From the NCBI GenBank assembly GCA_000499405.2, contig HG738139.1, forward strand, positions 6,844,616 to 6,908,615: a DNA stretch of 64,000 bases. The letters run 5' to 3'. Origin of the DNA: Onchocerca volvulus (taxonomy: Eukaryota > Nematoda > Chromadorea > Rhabditida > Onchocercidae). The translations under genes were made by a program, and so were the position numbers. Numbering within the stretch: position 1 is the stretch's first letter; the number at the start of each line of letters is the position of its first letter. A model generated the notes under the pieces. The model worked only from the letters and a program-made list of their open reading frames with translations, made no database searches and was not told the DNA's origin. Positions 14,190 to 25,800 of the stretch are shown in pieces.

Positions 14190-16990
14190 CAAAAAAACAT
14201 TTTTTTTTTTTTTTTTTTTTTTTTTTTGCAGCAAAGCAAGAAATTAAAAAGTATTCTTATCTAGAATAATTTGTAACGGAACTTTTTGAAAATTGTAATC
14301 TTGTAATCTTTGTAAATTGTAATCTTTTATAGCAAAAATATCAATGAATGACGCGACCAATGTTAAAGTTATACCTTTGAGTCCAAATTCGCTACGCGTT
14401 TCATGGACTTGTAGTACAAATAACAAATCAGTCAGTTATCATTAAATACTAGTATTTGATTTTTTGACAGCAATTAATCTACATAATTAATATATAGTAT
14501 TTTTACGATATTGCCTATATAATTCTACGAAAAAGAACTGAAAATTGCATATCAGTATCATTTTTTTTCTATTTTATTAAATTGAATTTATACGAAGTAC
14601 TCCGATCTAAAAGTTCAAATTCTTCTTAACTTTTGGTCTGAATCGTTTTATGGGAACGAAGGAAACTTTTCACTGAACTCGAATTTATTGTTTAGGATTA
14701 CATCATTTGGTACACCCCAGATTTGTCATTGCCGAAAGAATATTGGCAAAAATTGAATGCAAGCTGTCGTGATAGTTTTGGAAGAAAAATTGATGGTTTA
14801 CCAACCGACAACAGTTATACTGTTTGTGTTGAGACATTGCAGCGGTCCGCTAACAAATCTATTCCGCTTAATCTGAACGAATGTGAAACTATACGACTCG
14901 ATAGTGGTAAATTATTGTGAAATTAGATAACAGTGGAACTAATAATATTAGATTTTATGCTATCAATGTTAGATAGTAGGTAATGAAGCTGTTATATTCG
15001 GTAAAGCGAATGACTAGAGGAATTGTGGTACGGAACGTCTTCAACCCATTCTCAAACTTTCGATGAGTATGACGTCTTGCTTGCTTGAATGAAGCGTAGA
15101 CTTTGAATGTGTGCTCCAAGTGGGCCATTCTTGATAAGCAGAACTGGCGTTGTAGGATGAATCAGAACATTGAGTTTTATTAGATTTTATTATTTTCATT
15201 ATGTTAGAGATCGAGCTCATGACTAAATAATTTTAGTAAAAAGATTTATTTAGTTTAGCTTTAATTCGCAAATTTAAGATACTACACCACTGCGAGATCA
15301 ACATAGCGAGCCAATAAAAGAATGTCAATGTATATGTGCAAATAACGGGGAAGCTTTAATAAAACCAGTATGCGGAACGTCGATAGATCCGTTTCGTCCA
15401 GTGGCTACTCTTCCATCGGCTGTAGATGGTGAATGTCCTTGTAGTATGCCTTCGAAAAATGGACAATGTCCAAGTGGATACTTCTTCAATCATGGGCAGT
15501 GCTACGGTTAGCAGTTCTGTCCAGCAATTGACAATTACACCAGGCTTAGCATTTGTGATAGTAAACAGTCTTCGGATTTCCTTCTTCACATTAATTTTTA
15601 AGAAAGTATGAAAATGGTTGGAAGACCACTGCAATGAAATAGAGGCATAAATTCTACATGAAATTGGTTAAAATTGATCCATTTGGATCGTCATTTTGCA
15701 AATTACAGAACTTCTCTTTATCAAATTATTGTAAGCAGTTTTGCTCGTAGAAATTTAAGATTTTAATATCTGCTGTTCTTGAAGATAATAGTATGCTCAT
15801 CCCTCTGTTTTGATGTATAGCATTAACAAACGCATTTTAAGATGTAAATGAATGCCAGCAACAAAATGGCGGCTGTTCACATGGTTGTGTGAACATTCCT
15901 GGAGACTTTTACTGTGCATGTCCACATGGTATGATGCGTGATCCAGCAGATCCAAAAATGTGTATCAATGTTGCGAATAGTTTCGATCGAATCGCAGCAA
16001 TGTTGGGTCAATACCTCTACGCAAATCGGTACAATGCAAGTGGTTTTGGTGTTGAAAAAAATGCACCAAATAACGACAAAATAGTTGAATATAAGGTCAA
16101 TGATTATTCGGTTTTGAATTTTAAGGAATTCTTAAGTAACAAATTTATGTCTTAAAATCTTTGGATGTCTAAATCGTGAATCTCATTTGCACTTTCTAAG
16201 ATTGAAGACATATTTAATATGCGAAAAATATTTACTTTATATATTCCAGTAATTAAAACTGCAAGAAACGAAGTTCTTGTGGATAATTTTGATATAAAAT
16301 TAAGCACCAATTATATTTAGTGCAAATTAAAAGAGATTTTTGAAAAATGAGCATATAAGAAAATAAAGTTATATCTTTTCTCGATGTCAGTGGACGCCGA
16401 AATAACAATCATAAATTATACAACTTTTAAGAAAATTAAGTCATAAATATGGACTATTTAATGCGAATTTTTAAAGGATGCAAGAATGATCGAAATCAGC
16501 CATTCATCTTGCAATTAATATTAACGACCTAAATTCCTTGAATACGTATTTTGAATAATATTGAAAATAGGATTACATTAAGTCCAACTATCTCGAATTG
16601 CCTACTTTTAATTTTATTATGAAATAAAAAGAAATCGACACTGAATGATTACTCTTAGTTGAAGAAATAAATAGCATTTTTATCGAAATATCATCGGCTA
16701 ATAATGCTTTTTTATTTTTTATTTTTTTCAATCATTTCTATTCTATAATTTTTTCATGTTTATTTTCTTAATATATTTTTTGAATTTTTCATATTTGTTC
16801 CTTTTATTTACTTTTTATTCACTTTCCATTTATTTTTGCTTTAATATTCGTTCCAATTTTTTTTGGACATTTGTATTTTGATTTTGCATAATTTTAGGCA
16901 ACAGTGAAGTCAAAAGATGATAGAACGATCTCATTTGAATGGTCACTGATGCCAGAGGTAGTACGAAGAGCGTTAAAATGGTTATTTTGA
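1..16990 (+). CDS. Giant repeat / von Willebrand A / FN3 / EGF extracellular protein, 5'-truncated by the window
   Basis: Predicted secreted matrix or adhesion protein. The reading frame is already open at base 1, so the N-terminus lies outside. Exons: 1-4439, 4615-5916, 6301-6476, 6958-9268, 9549-9741, 9887-10077, 10407-10608, 10926-11036, 11173-11321, 11607-11804, 12017-12319, 12548-12692, 12881-13056, 13191-13361, 13474-13596, 13861-13931, 14333-14430, 14696-14906, 15279-15506, 15842-16095, 16898-16990; together 3,715 codons including the stop. Exons 1 and 4 are mostly 'PLPTDxxG' repeats. Five vWA domains start near 4080, 5577, 9585, 11173 and 12640; the third and fourth have MIDAS-like DASSS and DSSDS. 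An FN3 domain (14333-14906), a Cys-rich EGF-like segment (15279-15506) and a calcium-binding-type EGF (DVNEC, 15842 on) follow. Intron 13 appears to be GC-AG. The plan recalls giant nematode matrix proteins such as DIG-1 (inference). The 3' end is the weakest part: stops at 13942 or 16155 are alternatives. Confidence 0.8.
6990..9240 (+). repeat. Degenerate second block of the PLPTD protein repeat
   Basis: Exon 4 of the giant matrix gene carries the same module, but more decayed: many units read LSTDxxG or PTDxxG, serines are frequent and the YPVIGPDG segment is only occasionally kept (near 7280 and 8360). It lies between the second and third vWA domains. This shows that the repeats and vWA domains alternate along the protein. 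Confidence 0.75.
14151..14227. repeat. Interrupted poly-T tracts (T9, T29, T28)
   Basis: Three long T runs separated by a few C and A residues sit in the intron before the FN3 exon of the giant matrix gene. They end in TTTGCAG at 14228-14231, a good-looking but probably unused acceptor 100 bases upstream of the chosen acceptor at 14331-14332. Length in a raw assembly may be unreliable. Confidence 0.9.
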
Positions 16991-19870
16991 AAATTTCCGG
17001 AAACAATTCATATGCTTTTGAATTTTCAGAAGTGAATAGGAAAGAATCTTTAGCGTTCTTTTGCTATTATTTTTATTGTTATTCATTTAATATCAGAATT
17101 GTATCACAGTTATGAAATTATCGTTATATCATTCATACTATTATCGCTGCCCTTTGATGCTTAGTTCTTCTGTTTCCTTTTCTAATCAAATTTCTTTTCT
17201 CAAATGTATCACATATTTCTCCATTTATGCTTAATTTTTTCATTTTGTGATGTATGAGGGGAAATTATTCAATCCGCAAGTCTATTTATATATGTATGCA
17301 TGTCACGTAAGTGTGTGTATACGTGTGCGATCCCTTGAAAGTGTAATGTACGTTTGTCATCAGATCTCGATGAACAACATTTTAGTCAGTCAATTGCTTC
17401 TGACCTAATTCTATTTATAGTTTAATTATTATTTCAGCTATTTCTCTATATTTCTCAATATATATTGTCATTTATTCGACATCTCAAGCATCAATATATT
17501 TCCTTCCTGCCTTCTTATCATTGTTATATTATCTTAAGTTTCTTGTTATTTTTACTGCTAAATATCATCGATGTAATTGTCACATAATATTTCAAAAATA
17601 GCAGTATCAATTTTAAAATACTTTCATCAAAAACGTAAACATTCTATTCTTAGAAAATAAATACATAACAACATTTTTTGGTGTACTTATGCTATTATTT
17701 TTCTTCTGAATTGCATAGATGCTGAAAATTCTGCCACCGATTATTATGACATCCTTACTTGAAGTCTAAACAAATCTCCAGTTGGCTCATCAGTCGCCAC
17801 TAATTATAAAACGGTGTTCAAAATTTTTGCTTTGTTATTTGGTCTTCCAGAAATCCAATACACTGTTTAGCATCTTTACTGCCAAAAATTGTTGTCATCG
17901 TCTATATGATTGTATTTGCTTTCTCTTTGAATTGTATTTGCTTTATTTTTTAAAAGAAAAAAGCCAAATGATGATGTTTGCTCGTAGTAGACGGAATTAG
18001 CAATAAAGTATTCCTTTAAGACTTGTTGTATGTACTATTGCAACAAATATGTCTTTCCTGTCTTACGAGATAATACCACAAAAATTCCACATTCAGAGAT
18101 TATCTGAAAATTGGTTAGTAAGCACTACATCAAAATTGTGCAGTCGTAAAATATATTTCCATATGAAGTCCCGTAAATTTCGAGCGAATATTTGGATGTG
18201 AAGTGAATTATTTCATACTGAAATGAAGAATGGATTATATTAACTTAAACGTGAAACAAGAAAAATAATAAACAGATCCTTATAAGAGAACAAAAGTCAT
18301 GTCCGGCGTACTGCCATGCAAAGGATAACATCGAAAAATATCTATAAGACTGAAAAGAAAATAATACTCATTGAATGATCTCTACCTGAGAATATTAACA
18401 CGTCATCTTCTTTTTCCTTCCTTTTTAATATACAGCAAAAAATTTGCATTCTGTTTTGGGAAAATTGGATTGTCGTTGAAATCGCGAGGAATACCAGAGA
18501 ATAAATGATTTCTTTGTTCTTAAATCAAATGATTTGTAACTCTTGTTCGATGTATGGATTTATTTCTTTGTTCTTAGATCAAAGAGCCTTGTAACCTTTG
18601 TTGTATGTTGTAGCATAGATCACGCGCCAATAAAGACGCATTCTCATGCGCCAACAAAGACGCTTTCTTGTAGATCAAAACTTTATCAGAATCCTCCCTT
18701 TATAAATGAGAGTCTTTTGAAAAAGACTGCTTCAAAGAATGTGGTATCACGAGGTCGTATGGTTGAATATGTCAGGTTCAATTTGGTCTCTCTTTTCTTT
18801 AGGTTATGAAATTATCATTAAAATTGTTTGTTGACATGGCAGATTTTGTAATGATTATGTTTATTGTTGTATTATCAAATTTTTTGTAAAGTTTAATTAC
18901 CCAAATTTGAGGCTCGTTTTCCAATGAGTGAAATAAGAAAATTGAAGAAAACCAGTGAGAACTGAAAAGCAGAACTCACCCTTACAATTTTGTCGCGATC
19001 AGAAAGAAATATCGACACGGATATAGGAACGCTCTGGTTCCATTTGCTTAATGGTATATTATTTCATTTTTTCACAGTTGGCTCGAGGCATATGACAGTA
19101 CCAGAGAAAGTAACATTCATTCTCTAAATAGAAAGTACTTTGCTCTTGCTAGACTATTATATTTGTTGAAGAAGAACTGGGTATTAAAATTGCCAAGAAA
19201 TCTTCAAATCTTCCTTCCTGTTTTAATTAAAACCTTTTCGGATAACAAAATTTCACAACGGTGTCATAATGGGCTTCATTAGATCAGTGAGCTGTTTTTT
19301 TTCCTTTTTTGATATTTTTGTGACTTGTGAGTTTAGAGTGACTTGTTCGGAGGCTACAACATAAATGAGGAGATTCTTTCGTTTCCTTATGAAGTTATGT
19401 TGTTAAAATTTTATTTGGATCTCAGTATCTGGTCAAGGAGACACTATTTGTATCTTAACTGATCATACAAATTAGAAAAGATGTACATAACTACAGCTGC
19501 TCTTGTATTACACAGCTGAATTTTGTTTTTTATTATATTAACTTAACAAGATGTTAAGTGGTAACTGTAATCATTGCAGTTTAGGAAATAGGAGAGATAT
19601 TGATACTGTTAATCTTTACTAATTCTAAGCCTAGTAGTGTTACTCTTTAGATCTCTATTTGGAAGGGATGGGCGAGTGATAAGTTAGTCTAAGTAGATTA
19701 AGTGGGGCTATTTCGAATTACTATTGAAGAAAATATTCTAGACGAAATGATTGACCTTATAGTATTGTCTCCTGTGGTCATTGCTAAATTTCAGCAAGAT
19801 ACGGTCTATTTTTGTTTTCAAATACTCTTCCATTATATTTATTGCATTCATGTCATAAATATAAAGAGCG
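16991..19870. other. Intergenic, no gene supported
   Basis: A stretch of 2.9 kb between the giant matrix gene and taf-1. It is very A+T-rich, with short T runs and a patch of alternating TG/TA around 17283-17340. An AATAAA at 17656-17661 could end the upstream transcript. A 68-codon open frame at 19077-19280 without an ATG was judged to be chance. TTTCAG at 19789-19794 is a candidate SL trans-splice acceptor 76 bases before the taf-1 start. Confidence 0.6.
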
Positions 19871-22803
19871 ATGGAGGATGCAGACAACAGTTCGTCCCGG
19901 AGTTCTACGCGAGAACCCAGTCTTTCACAGTTTAATGGTATAACTTTTATTGTATTTTTGATCTTCCATATTCTATGTCCAGTTTGAAGTTTTTGGAGTG
20001 TATATGTGGGTATGTATCTATGTTGTATATATATGTGTATGTGTATATATGTGTTCATATGTGAAGGGCTAAATTGCCTTTGAACTTTTGGCTGGACCAA
20101 ACAAAGGAAGAATAGATTTGTTAAATCGTTATCACTGAACTTTTTACTGAATCATAAAAGAGAGAACTAAGTTTGTTGATGTTAGATTTTTTTCTGAATA
20201 ATTGAATGAAAACCATTCCGCTTGAAAATATTCGCTTTCTCTGACCACGTGATCTTAAAATATATTTTGATTTCTTGCTTTATCATTAAATTCTCAATAA
20301 TATTGATTAATAATTATGTCGAGATATTTTTCAAACACGTTTTTAAGTTATATCATTTTCAGTTATTTTTGGACTTTAGTTCATTGAGATGATGACACTG
20401 CAGATAAGAATTTACAGAGGAAGAGAGCTTGAAAACAGACGAAGATTGTGAAGATGGAAGTCGTGATACTAATTTCAGTTCACCTAATGCGGATACTGAA
20501 GAATTCTATAGAAATCATCCGTGTGCTATCAATGAGCGTAAGTTTTGCTACGTTATACAGTGAGCTTTTCTTTAACGAAATTTTCGAATGAGTTTTATTA
20601 TTTTAAACGAATTCATTGGTTTTTGTTATATTTTAAAAGTAGAGAATTCCGTGTGATGAGAAAGAGTTAATTTAAAGTATCCATTTCAACCAGTCAGATA
20701 GAGTTCTTATTATCCTTGACATTCTTTCATTTAATTGATTAAATTTCAAATTAATTCGATAAAATATCTTCAAGACTAAATATTACCTTCTTCCATTGTA
20801 TTGCAATATAAAGTTGCGCTTTTTTTTTCTAAAATATCTTATTTGTAGCATGGTACGTTCGTCATTCGAATTTGGTGGATCAGACGAATGATGCAGATGA
20901 TGAACATGATGATTTTTCAGATGACGATTATAATTCAGTCATTCCTGGTATGTAGAACAATCCTGAAAATTTACTTTTGTGTAATTTTCCCATTGATATA
21001 TTGACATTTTTTTCTTTTTTTTTTTCATTAATTTAGAGTGCAATGATGAACCATTTATACCGCCCTCAGAACGTGATAATGCTCCTTTGGCCGGGATTTT
21101 ACAGAATCCTGAACTTGATAAAATCGATCCGAGGTAATGTTTTATAAAAATTTTTGTAATATTAACTTTAACTAATTCTTTATATTTTGAATATAAATGG
21201 TTGTAGAAATGTTTTTTTCGAATAACCATAATTTGCCTTTTTTAGGCGATTTTTCCCAGATTATTCACGCAATAAAATCTTACGATTTTCTCGTCTTTTC
21301 GGGGCTAACATCAATTCTTCATCAAGAACAAGAATTTGGTGGCCATCAAAAACATTCCGCCCAAATGTAGTTCTTTGATATATTTTTTTGCTGCAATGAT
21401 TTGTATTTATTATGATAGATTACTTTTGTTGCATATATACATATGAATAGTTTGTTCAAAATTTATAGCATTCTAACATTCACATGAATTTAATCTTTGA
21501 TCTTAATGAAATTTTATAGAGTCCTAGACAGGAAGATGACGAAACAGTAGCAGCTACGGCAGGAAAAGTAGAAAACCTGCGGATGTTCGAAAGACCTACA
21601 AAAGTGAGTTTTTTTTTTTTCTTTAAAAGGATTCTGACAGAATATTTCATTAATGAAAGTTCGAAATTTTTCTGTCTAATAGCATCCGGTTTTTTGGACT
21701 TTTCATTTTGTTCTATTCAATTTTGCACAATTTTAGCTCTTGAAAACATCGCATTCTATCGAAATGTACGGCCCAAAATTATTATTCGCAGATCCTCCTG
21801 CTCCAGAAGATTGTATAGTGGATGATGAAGTTCTTTTAATGAGACCTTCAACTTCATCTGTATCAGCTAAAAATGATAACGGTGATAGCGATATGAATGA
21901 TGTGTCACCATGGAGGTCTCTGATGTTTAGAAAAAATTCCATCGTATTGACTTATTTAGTATATTATTTCATTTTTATAGGAAATAAATGTTCTGTTTAA
22001 CAAATTTCCAAATATTTTTTTTTTCTTAACTTTACGAAATATCTGCCAGTAATTGTTGATTTTGGTATATGTAGATTTTAGATTCGGTCCAGCACGTATT
22101 TGGTATGACGCAATGAATGTTTTGTCAAACCCATCTCATTTTGATTATGGGTTTAAATTGAAGCGTGAGGTGTGTATTTTCAACAATTTTGATAGCAGCG
22201 ATTTGAAATTTTAATTAATCAATCATATTTTTGTAGCAGCCATTACGAAAAAAAATTCCTGTGAAGGATGAAAAGAATGACAAAAGTGAAGACGAAGTGG
22301 CTGAAGAAAAAATTCGTCTTGGATTGGCATCGAGTGAACCATTTCCTCCGGAAACATTCCTTCCTGTAAATTTAATTCGATGGGAAGATGACATAATACT
22401 CGATGAAGAGCAGGCTAGGCGACAGGTTTTCTTCCATGAAATTCGTTCAAAAGTTACAAAACTTTTCGTAACCTTTGCATAGAATTATTTTGCACCAACA
22501 AAACTACATTTTTTGAAGAAAAAAATAGTCATTTCAGATTCTAAAAAGTTTGGCTTCGCAGCCATCCGACAAATTACCTGAATATGGTTGGATACCCACA
22601 CAGCAAACGAGAAATTACGAATCTTTTATGACAGCTTGTAAGTTTTATCCTTTTTCTATTTATTTTCCATGTTGTTGCAGTGAATCCACTGTCTAATTTT
22701 GGTTGATTTTTTTTAGTTTTCAAGTGCAAGTTTTGAATTGTATTTAATGGATTTAAAATTAAATGTATTAACTGTTTGAAATTTCTTTTTAGGTTTCTCT
22801 CCT

Positions 22804-22866
<63 letters not shown>

Positions 22867-25800
22867 CAGTTAGAACCCGTGCATTCGAACAAATGTTTAC
22901 TAAATCAGGCACGTTGCCTCCATTGAGCAGTGCAGCTTTGGGTTAGTTAGTTTATGACTGATTTTTTTTTAATAATGGAATTACTTTTGTGAATTTCACT
23001 TTTCAGCTGTGTTTCCTTCAGTTTTCTTTCTTTTGTGGTTACAAAGAAAACTTTTCTGCTTAGAACATCATTCGTTGAAATTTAAACAAAAATTAAAAGT
23101 TATGAACTGAATGATAATGGAGACTGTTAAATCCTTAATTCGACTTAATTCATTCTTCTTTCAATCTGTGAGAGATTCTTTTAAGATTCGTTTTGTATCG
23201 TTCAATGATATGGTGCACGGATCTACAGCTGTTCAATTTTTAAAGCTTTTATTAATATGTCGAAGTTTTTGCAATGTTTTAGACTTTCCAAAAGAACCAA
23301 CTCCATCTCACTCGCTTTTTCCAATGGAAAATTATGATTTGCTTTATACGAGGTGGGAAGATGATATTATATGGGATTCAGAAAATATGGATCACATACC
23401 GGGTATGTTCCATGAATTGCGCAGAAAGAGGAGTAGATACAAAAGAATGTGAAATGATTAGAAAAATTTTTCAAGTTATTAATAGTACTACTATCAAAAG
23501 TATGATAGGAAACATTTTCAAAAGCTCTTTTATTCTGAGACACAATTGCCTGATGTGTAGAAAATTGGTAATGACTCCTCACTTTAGAGCCGAAACTTCT
23601 TACTCTTGATTACTCGGATGATCCGAAATTGTTTGGTATGCCAGAAGACAAAGCAACTGAGGATAAGATTCAGGATGGTGAATTGCCAAATCCACCAAAA
23701 CCATTCGATCGAAAGGTATATTTCATTACTGTAAAAATTTTTAGGATTTTGTGTAAGTGAATAATTGTCCCTTAATAAGTTATGTTTAGAAAGTTCTTAA
23801 AAAAGATATTGGTAAAAAAAACTTAGTGGTTATGGTCCTAAAAAAAAAAGTTATATAGGAGCATCAGTTCACAAAAAAATCCAAAATGATTCTTGGCCAA
23901 GTGCAACAGCGACAGAAGCAAGAAGAAGATGAACAAATGGAGAGTTCTATTGCTCAACTAACTGACAAAGATCCGTTCAATCTTAGCAGTGATGATTATT
24001 ATAGACCTAAAAATATTGAGAGGTAGGAGTAACGCATAATTTTATTATATTAATATGTTTATAGCTTTTACACCATTGCTTACGAGTGCATGCTATTTGA
24101 AATTTTGATTTTATCAACTGATCTTTTTTTTTTCAGATTTGAACGTTAATTTTCGCTAATCTTAAATCACATTTTTTGTTATAGAACAGTCAGTTCCGTG
24201 TCTGGTAGTTCACTTATTCAGCATTCATTACCTGCACAAAATATACATCGGACGTTTTTCCCGACGCATTTAAATCCATTTAAATTACGACATTATCATC
24301 GTTTACCGTTGTCTAAACGAATCTTACGAACAATAGGGACACGTTTTGTGTCCGTTAAAACATTAACCAAACTGATCAAAGAAAAAGAAGAAGTAACGAT
24401 TTCGGAATATCTTATTTCTTTGATTGGAATTAAATAGAATATAAAGAAGAAAGAAATTTTGAAAACTCATTTTCCGCAGATGTTTTTAATGCTTAATTTC
24501 AACACGTGATTTTATTTTTTAAGTTTCGTGAAAAACAGAAGGCAGCAGAAGGTGGTGGTGAAATTTTCTTCATGCGTGAAGTGCAAGATCTTTCGGGCAA
24601 AGATAGTACGCTGTTATTAATGGAGTATTCCGAAGAGCATCCACCGCTGCTCAATCAGCCCGGAATGGCCAGTAAAATCAGGAATTATTATAAAAGAGTA
24701 AGTTAATTCAGTTTTTGATTCGTTCGTGTTTGGCCGAGATATTTGAAATATTTAAATTCATTTCTTTTGTCTCTTTTTATCAATTTTATAGTGAGAACTG
24801 CAGAAATACTGAAGAGTATTTGCTATGCTAACCATTCACCTTATTCTAATCTATTCATTATTAAATTATTTGTGAAACAATGTTGAAAGTCGTGAAATTC
24901 ATTGATAGTGCAGTTTCTTTTGGCCAAGAAATACAGATATAAATTTTTTTCTTCCTTTTCTTCTTTTTCTTTTTTTTTTTTTTTGAAATTATATTTGATA
25001 TCTCTTCAGAAAGTTGGAAAAGAAACAGATCCAGAATATGAATTTGGCGAAACTGCTTTTACTCATACTTCACCATTTCTGGGTTCTCTTGCACCAGGCC
25101 AAGGTTTGCAGTCGCTGGAAAACAATTTGTATCGTGTTCCCATTTACAAGCATTCATCAAATTCAAATGACTTCCTTCTTATTCGTACAAAGCAAGGGTG
25201 GGTTATTTTTAGTCAATCTTTGAATTCGTTAAAATACATGAAGTTGAAAACTGAAAATTTCCTTACATATCCCTTTTTTGACGAATCGAAGGAGGATATA
25301 TTTATAATTTTATATTGAATTTTGTCAGTGTTTGAAAATTTATAATCAAAGATTTGTGGAAATTATTGATACATACAAATCATTAATAGCTCAAATAATT
25401 TGATTCGCTGACTAGCATCATAAGCTTCCAACTGCTTAGCCATTTAGAAAATTTATAGGCTTTAGTAAACAGTTGGCTGATCTTCATGATCATTTAGTCT
25501 ATTCGCTTCAGTACATCTTAATAATGCAACTGCATGTAAATAGAATCATATATTGAAGGAAAAAACAAAGCCATTCAGTTTTCCTAAAAATATGGCATTA
25601 TTTGTTTTCAAATCAGTTGAAGAATCCAGATATGTGCAAATTTATAAATTGATGGACAGAAAGTTGCAGGTTTTTTATCCGTCGTTGCCCAACTTTATTT
25701 CTTGTTGGTCAAGAATGCCCGTTGTATGAAGTACCAAGTCCAAACTCGAAGCGAGCAACAGTTTTTGTTCGGGATTTTTTGCTGGCCTATATTTATCGAC

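Noticed and set aside
19077..19280. 68-codon open frame after TTTTCACAG
   Set aside because: It has no ATG, donor or partner exon, and frames of this length are expected by chance in 64 kb of A+T-rich DNA read in six frames.
19738..20100. Minus-strand frame of 120 codons
   Set aside because: It is antisense to the taf-1 start exon and to a simple TG/TA tract, with low-complexity Tyr/Ile/His composition.
22574..22912. Minus-strand frame of 112 codons containing about 20 lysines in a row
   Set aside because: The lysines are the reverse of the T61 tract, and the rest overlaps two taf-1 exons in antisense.
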